A DNA stretch of 64,000 nucleotides from Neodiprion pinetum (Eukaryota; Arthropoda; Insecta; Hymenoptera; Diprionidae). The stretch covers positions 39,959,077-40,023,076 of the forward strand of contig NC_060233.1 of NCBI RefSeq assembly GCF_021155775.2. Reading direction: 5' to 3'. Positions 60,101 through 64,000 of this stretch are shown here, in pieces. The notes under the pieces are model-generated. The model was not told the origin of the DNA and did not search any database. It saw nothing but the letters and a program-made list of their open reading frames with translations. Made by a program: the position numbers and the translations under genes. Position 1 is the first letter of the stretch, and each line of letters starts with the position of its first letter.

Positions 60101-62689
60101 AGAAAAGTAAACAGCAGGCGTTTGCGCAATATTCATTTCGGTTATAAATCACAACGGTTATCAGCCAGATCTTTACGACCCATTTTTTTTTTCTTTTTAA
60201 CTCATACTAGTGAGAATTGTACGTGAAATGATTAGTTATTTGTTGGAAAATACAGTGTATAACGAGTATTACATCTGGGACTATTGACAATGGATTAAAA
60301 CGTGAATAGCTGGGTATAAACCTCACGAAGGAAAACTTTCCCCCCGAAGCGAATAGAAAGTAGAGTAAACCAGAATCACGGGAGACACACTCGGGCGACT
60401 GATTTACAAGACCGATCGCGCGTGAACGATATCCTCCATTTTTTGCTGCTGTTACTTCTTTCTTCAGCTTATCTTTATCCTTCTCGTTCAGCACTAGGAT
60501 TATCGGGGCGTGAACTCTATTCACCATACAATATTTATACATCTGGATCTAATTGTATAATGAAACACTTACGTCCTTGTACAAGACGCTAATTACCACC
60601 TGGTGTCAGCGGCATATCCCTGCAATGATAATGTGCTCAAGCTGGACTCATTTTCCGAACACACCTGTATGGACGTGTTTCATTTCTGCTGCAGCTTTCG
60701 AGTTTAACTTCGTGTAATCTTTTTGTTATTCGTTTGGACAAAACTTGATTAATCCTGTGCCGATAAACCTGAAAGAACGTAGCGTTAATGCGGTGAATTA
60801 ATTGCGCGATTTGACTAAGTGATCATGATCCCACTTTCATTGAAGTTTTTCGAAACTTTCTTACGCTCAATTTAAATACAAACTTGGCCTCTTCAATGTC
60901 ACAATGGCAGTACTAAATTCATCTTCAGAGGTTTCGTTCGAGGGAAAAACGCATGTGGAGAAAAATACGATCGTCATCGGACAAAGGATCTACAAATTGA
61001 TGGATATTTACATTTTTCTATACGAGACATTTCGATGAAAAATTATCTGTTCGTTCATTCGTCGTTAACATTAACAATCGATGACTCGAAGCTGCATAAA
61101 TTCCGGCACATTTGCAGTACAGTTTCCTCTTATAAAATATTCGAGCTCTGACGTAATTATAATTATGCAGATATTAAAAAGAAGCTACAGAAACACTTAA
61201 ACTTCAATCTCTGTGTAATAGCCGCAGTTGAGTGTAATATAATAATACAGAGAAGTTTAGAAATTTTTAAAATCATGTTAGCTAATTTACACTGAAATGT
61301 GCGGAAGTGTCTTCACGTACCGAATAAGTACAATTTTACAAAAAAGAACGTAGTTTTGTATACTTTAACGCGTACGTACCTGCTCATCTCGCATGGAAAT
61401 ATTACGCAACATTTTACTTTCTCCGACTTACTTACCGAACGGTATAACGGCAGGGAATTCAAATGATTTTCCAGCTCAAGGTTTCCCCATTCATGCTTTG
61501 AAGCTTTCATTGAACATGAAAAATTCTTAACACGCGATTTGAGACCGATTGATAAATTTTCCAACGACATTAAAACGATGGCAAACGGACAATTTGAGTA
61601 AAGTTAAACAAAATATCATGTTCTTTCGCTCCAAAATGGTCCGCAGTAAAAGTAAACGAGCGCGTCAACGTTCAAAGGACTCTCACAGTCAGGCTTCCTT
61701 ACGAACAAGTCGGAAGTCAAGGGTGACCATATCGGAAAACGAATCCCCGAGTGCCGTTCACGTCCGTCAAAGAAGTCACGCGAGGCCTCGAATACGATTC
61801 CGAAAGTGCGAATGCGTGAATACCTGCTTGGCAGTCTGTTCTCGAACGATTCTTAGCTCGACCGTCGTCGCCTCGAGCAGTGAAAGTTGAACCTCGGCCA
61901 ATTGAACTCTGCAACTCGATAGTATCAAACGGTGGCGTCTCAAATCCAGAATCCCAATTAGGCAAAGTGTATTTAAACCAACACGTCCGTTACAGGTACG
62001 CATGTCGGATTGTTTTCACATTGAAAAATCTATTTACAGGTGGGTGGTGTGGTCAGTTATCCTCCTGCAAATCGCCTCGCTCAGCTATGCCGCAATTCCG
62101 GATCCACCGACTGCCAGAACAACCACAGTCGGAGCCCGAAAGCTCGCCACCGCCGAGGATTGCTTAGGCGTCGTAGCCTTTGCCGCTTCTCACAGTCAAA
62201 TCAACGTAAGCATTGCCTCTAAAGGAGCAAACTAGAATATTTGCGAAACGGTGAACAGGACGAAGAAGTTCTGATAACGAGTTATAATCGTAAGCCGAAG
62301 AAGGACCTTCTTTTTCGAAGCTTATGTTCTCCCAAATTTTGCCTCACCAATCAATATCCTTCTTCAAGGATGCGAGGGTCGTGCTTTCGGAGACCCTGGT
62401 CAACAAAGGTGTCGGCTACGTGCCGGCAACGGGCACATTCACGACGCACTGCCCGGGGCTTTACCAGTTCAGCTTTGCCGGATACGGTAGTTCGGATTTG
62501 CGATTAACTCTGAAGCGCAAAGGAAGCAGAAGCCAATCGTGGATTCCCGTGGTCAGCGTAGGTCCTGGGGGAGGATCGAACCTGGTCCTCCTGGACATGG
62601 AGGCGGGCGATCAGCTCGCCGTCTTTGTTGAGTCGGGAAAAATATCCGACGGCGCTACTTTCACCGGCCATCGCATGGCGAAGAAGTGA
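57161..62689 (+). CDS. Secreted C1q-domain protein (162 aa, start codon split by an intron)
   Basis: Coding parts: 57161-57162 (AT), 62040-62205 and 62369-62689. The protein starts MWVVWSVILLQIASLSYA, a clean signal peptide, followed by a short Pro/Thr linker and a C1q jelly-roll domain from about residue 42. Hallmarks are VVAFAASHS, TLVNKGVGYVPATGTF, then the family-typical CPGLYQFSF, LRLTLKRKG, LVLLDMEAGDQLAVFVESG and GATFTGHRM, ending at residue 162. There is no Gly-X-Y collagen stalk, so it resembles short cerebellin-type members. Two cysteines (42 and 84) could form a disulfide. Exon 3 could instead start at 62321, also in frame, adding 16 residues. C1q-fold proteins usually trimerise and bind extracellular partners; the partner here is unknown. 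Confidence 0.75.
57163..62039 (+). other. Intron 1 of the C1q-like gene
   Basis: A 4877-bp GT-AG intron (GTGAGT ... TTTACAG). Several 100-120-codon open frames lie inside (for example 58387-58749 and 61549-61890), none with a recognisable domain, signal peptide or splice context. No RNA gene was recognised. Confidence 0.55.
62040..62205 (+). CDS. Exon 2 of the C1q-like gene: signal peptide and start of the C1q domain
   Basis: The acceptor is CTATTTACAG. The first base G completes the split ATG, then TGG GTG GTG TGG opens the signal peptide, predicted to be cleaved after SYA. The exon ends at ASHSQIN with a phase-0 donor GTAAGC. An upstream in-frame ATG at 62002 would give a 13-residue N-terminal extension if the intron were retained or if an internal promoter were used. 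Confidence 0.75.
62369..62689 (+). CDS. Exon 3 of the C1q-like gene: bulk of the C1q domain
   Basis: It starts DARVVLSETLVNKGVGY and ends HRMAKK, stop TGA at 62687-62689. The acceptor at 62368 (CCTTCTTCAAG) lies at the end of a long pyrimidine-rich tract, so I prefer it to the AG at 62320, which is also in frame. Intron 2 is 163 bp by this choice. Confidence 0.8.
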   Translation, partial: DARVVLSETLVNKGVGYVPATGTFTTHCPGLYQFSFAGYGSSDLRLTLKRKGSRSQSWIPVVSVGPGGGSNLVLLDMEAGDQLAVFVESGKISDGATFTGHRMAKK

Positions 62690-62963
62690 TGAACGGAAGG
62701 AAGCCCCACTTTCTCCGACTCCTGTGACCTTCTTGCTCTTTACTCTTCCTCTTATTCGCTGTTTGTTCGTTTATTTTTTTTTATTTTTATTTTTTTCTTT
62801 TATTCTTGTTTGTTGCACGTTTCTTTATTTCATCTTTTCGATTTGTTCTTCCGTTTTAACCGACGAAATCAAATCAAGTTAACTGCCATCTACGTCGTCG
62901 ATTTGTCGCTGATCTCCAATAGCGCGCAATTCTTCAACAGACTCGCAGATCGGTTATATTCGA

Positions 62964-62969
62964 ATTAAA
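62964..62969 (+). promoter_or_regulatory. Candidate polyadenylation signal of the C1q-like gene
   Basis: ATTAAA, a common variant signal, about 275 bp after the stop codon and following a T-rich 3' untranslated segment. Confidence 0.4.
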
Positions 62970-62995
62970 GACTAACAAAACCAATGTCGAATGGA

Positions 62996-63057
62996 TATAA
63001 AAATGCCGAGAAAGTTGTCACTTCGGACAGATTTTGATATTCATCGGCATTTTTATA
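62996..63057. repeat. Perfect 14-bp inverted repeat with 34-nt loop
   Basis: TATAAAAATGCCGA at 62996-63009 is exactly complementary to TCGGCATTTTTATA at 63044-63057. Pairing does not extend beyond the arms on either side. It lies just after the candidate polyadenylation signal of the C1q-like gene. Confidence 0.9.
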
Positions 63058-64000
63058 GCCAGCTCTTGGTCATTCGGTAAATCAACATAACTGGGTGAGC
63101 AATGTATGCAATCCTCCAAAAACTAGAAACTTCGTTTAAAGCCGATATATAGTGACAGGAATCTCGACAGCCAATTTGTTATTGTGAAAAAGATTGGATA
63201 ACCCGTCACTGTCGCCATCAGCTGAAAAAAAAAAACAACAAAATATTGAACTGATAAGAATTAAGAGTTCAAGAAAAAAAAAAAGGAAAGATATGTTAAT
63301 ATGCACAGGTCTTTACAAAGTCGTAGATTTCTACCATCGGCATTTAAAACACTTTCGAAACATTCCCACCAGAAATTTTTAAATGTCAATTGACACGTCC
63401 ATGAACTTTTTCTGTCGCTTTGTTATTATATATTATTATGAAACTTATTTTATTACATAGACACGTTGTAAATATTGACTAACATTATCTGAGCACGATT
63501 CTTCCGACTAAATCTTATTGTTAGAGTTCCTAATTGGGATAACAAAAATGTTTTGACACGTTAGGATCGAAAGACACAACAATATTTCTATATCAATTGA
63601 AAATGGCTGTACTGCACTGTGATAGCTTACCTTTGACTTATACTCGTCTCAATCTTATATTCTGCATCCCCTCCCGCCCCCCCCCCCTGCAGATGATTTT
63701 CCGATTCTTTGCAACTTATTCTGAGAACTATCGATTGATTTTAGATTTTTTCACAATTATTTAAATATGTTTCCACAATCGATAATTGTAATTCACTTCT
63801 GACAATAGCTTCAAAGAATCGTAAAATATCCATCAAGTCTCGTCTTGCAATATTGCAACAAATCTTTATTTTTTACTGTTCTATTCTTTCCTACATCCGC
63901 TGTCCTGTGTTCTATTTCTTCCTGACTCGTCTTTTGTACCTTTTCCTTGTTTCTTCTTCTTGCTCTTGAAAACTATCCATTTCGAACCACCTTTGGTCTT
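63058..64000. other. Right-edge intergenic sequence, no gene seen
   Basis: AT-rich sequence with a run of eleven C at 63677-63687 and a CTT-rich stretch near the end (63950-63962). The only open frame of note (63194-63382) is lysine-rich and derives from A-rich runs. Confidence 0.6.

Noticed and set aside
61549..61890. 113-codon Arg/Ser-rich open frame in intron 1 of the C1q-like gene
   Set aside because: Opposite-strand frames overlap it, it has no homology that I can recognise, and it lies inside an intron supported by the split-start model.
62002..62040. ATG at 62002 as the start of the C1q-like protein
   Set aside because: It would add a polar 13-residue stretch ahead of the signal peptide and ignores the strong acceptor TTTACAG at 62039; the split-codon start gives a better signal peptide. 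Kept as an alternative only.

Overview
The window reads as an insect nuclear contig, and I infer a hymenopteran such as a sawfly, although nothing in it proves the order. It is AT-rich without strong CpG depletion. Its clearest genes are split by GT-AG introns (83-98 bp for the shortest, several kb for the longest), and they encode arthropod-type extracellular proteins: a chitinase-like protein with peritrophin-A chitin-binding domains, and a small secreted C1q-domain protein. There are no bacterial operons, CRISPR arrays or insertion sequences.

Layout. Positions 1-764 may hold the last two coding exons of a plus-strand gene entering from the left edge. Positions 3180-8520 are a satellite array with a monomer of about 335 bp. 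Its core copies are nearly identical and form dimer and tetramer higher-order repeats, and both edges carry older, diverged copies. Positions 8521-28390 have no gene I can support. Positions 28520-51072 hold one large plus-strand gene whose 12 coding exons I reconstructed from splice sites. Exon phases agree at every junction and the lengths sum to 7758 nt, giving 2585 residues plus a stop. The protein has a signal peptide, a GH18 chitinase-like domain that has lost its catalytic glutamate, two chitin-binding domains, about 2000 residues of Gly/Ser/Tyr- and Thr/Pro-rich mucin-like sequence, and a third chitin-binding domain at the C-terminus. An antisense tRNA-Gly(GCC) gene lies in its second intron.

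Positions 51073-56980 are mostly empty apart from weak single-exon candidates. Positions 57063-62969 hold a second plus-strand gene, a C1q-like secreted protein. It has a TATA box, a short first exon ending in the bases AT, a 4.9-kb intron, and a second exon beginning with G, so the start codon appears to be divided by the intron. The last kilobase has a perfect 14-bp inverted repeat and no recognisable gene.

Functionally, the large protein looks like a structural, chitin-tethered extracellular matrix or cuticle/lumen component rather than an enzyme. The C1q protein looks like a short secreted ligand or recognition protein without a collagen stalk. Nothing in the sequence links the two beyond adjacency and shared orientation. 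All gene models come from reading splice sites and protein motifs by eye; no database search or transcript evidence was available.
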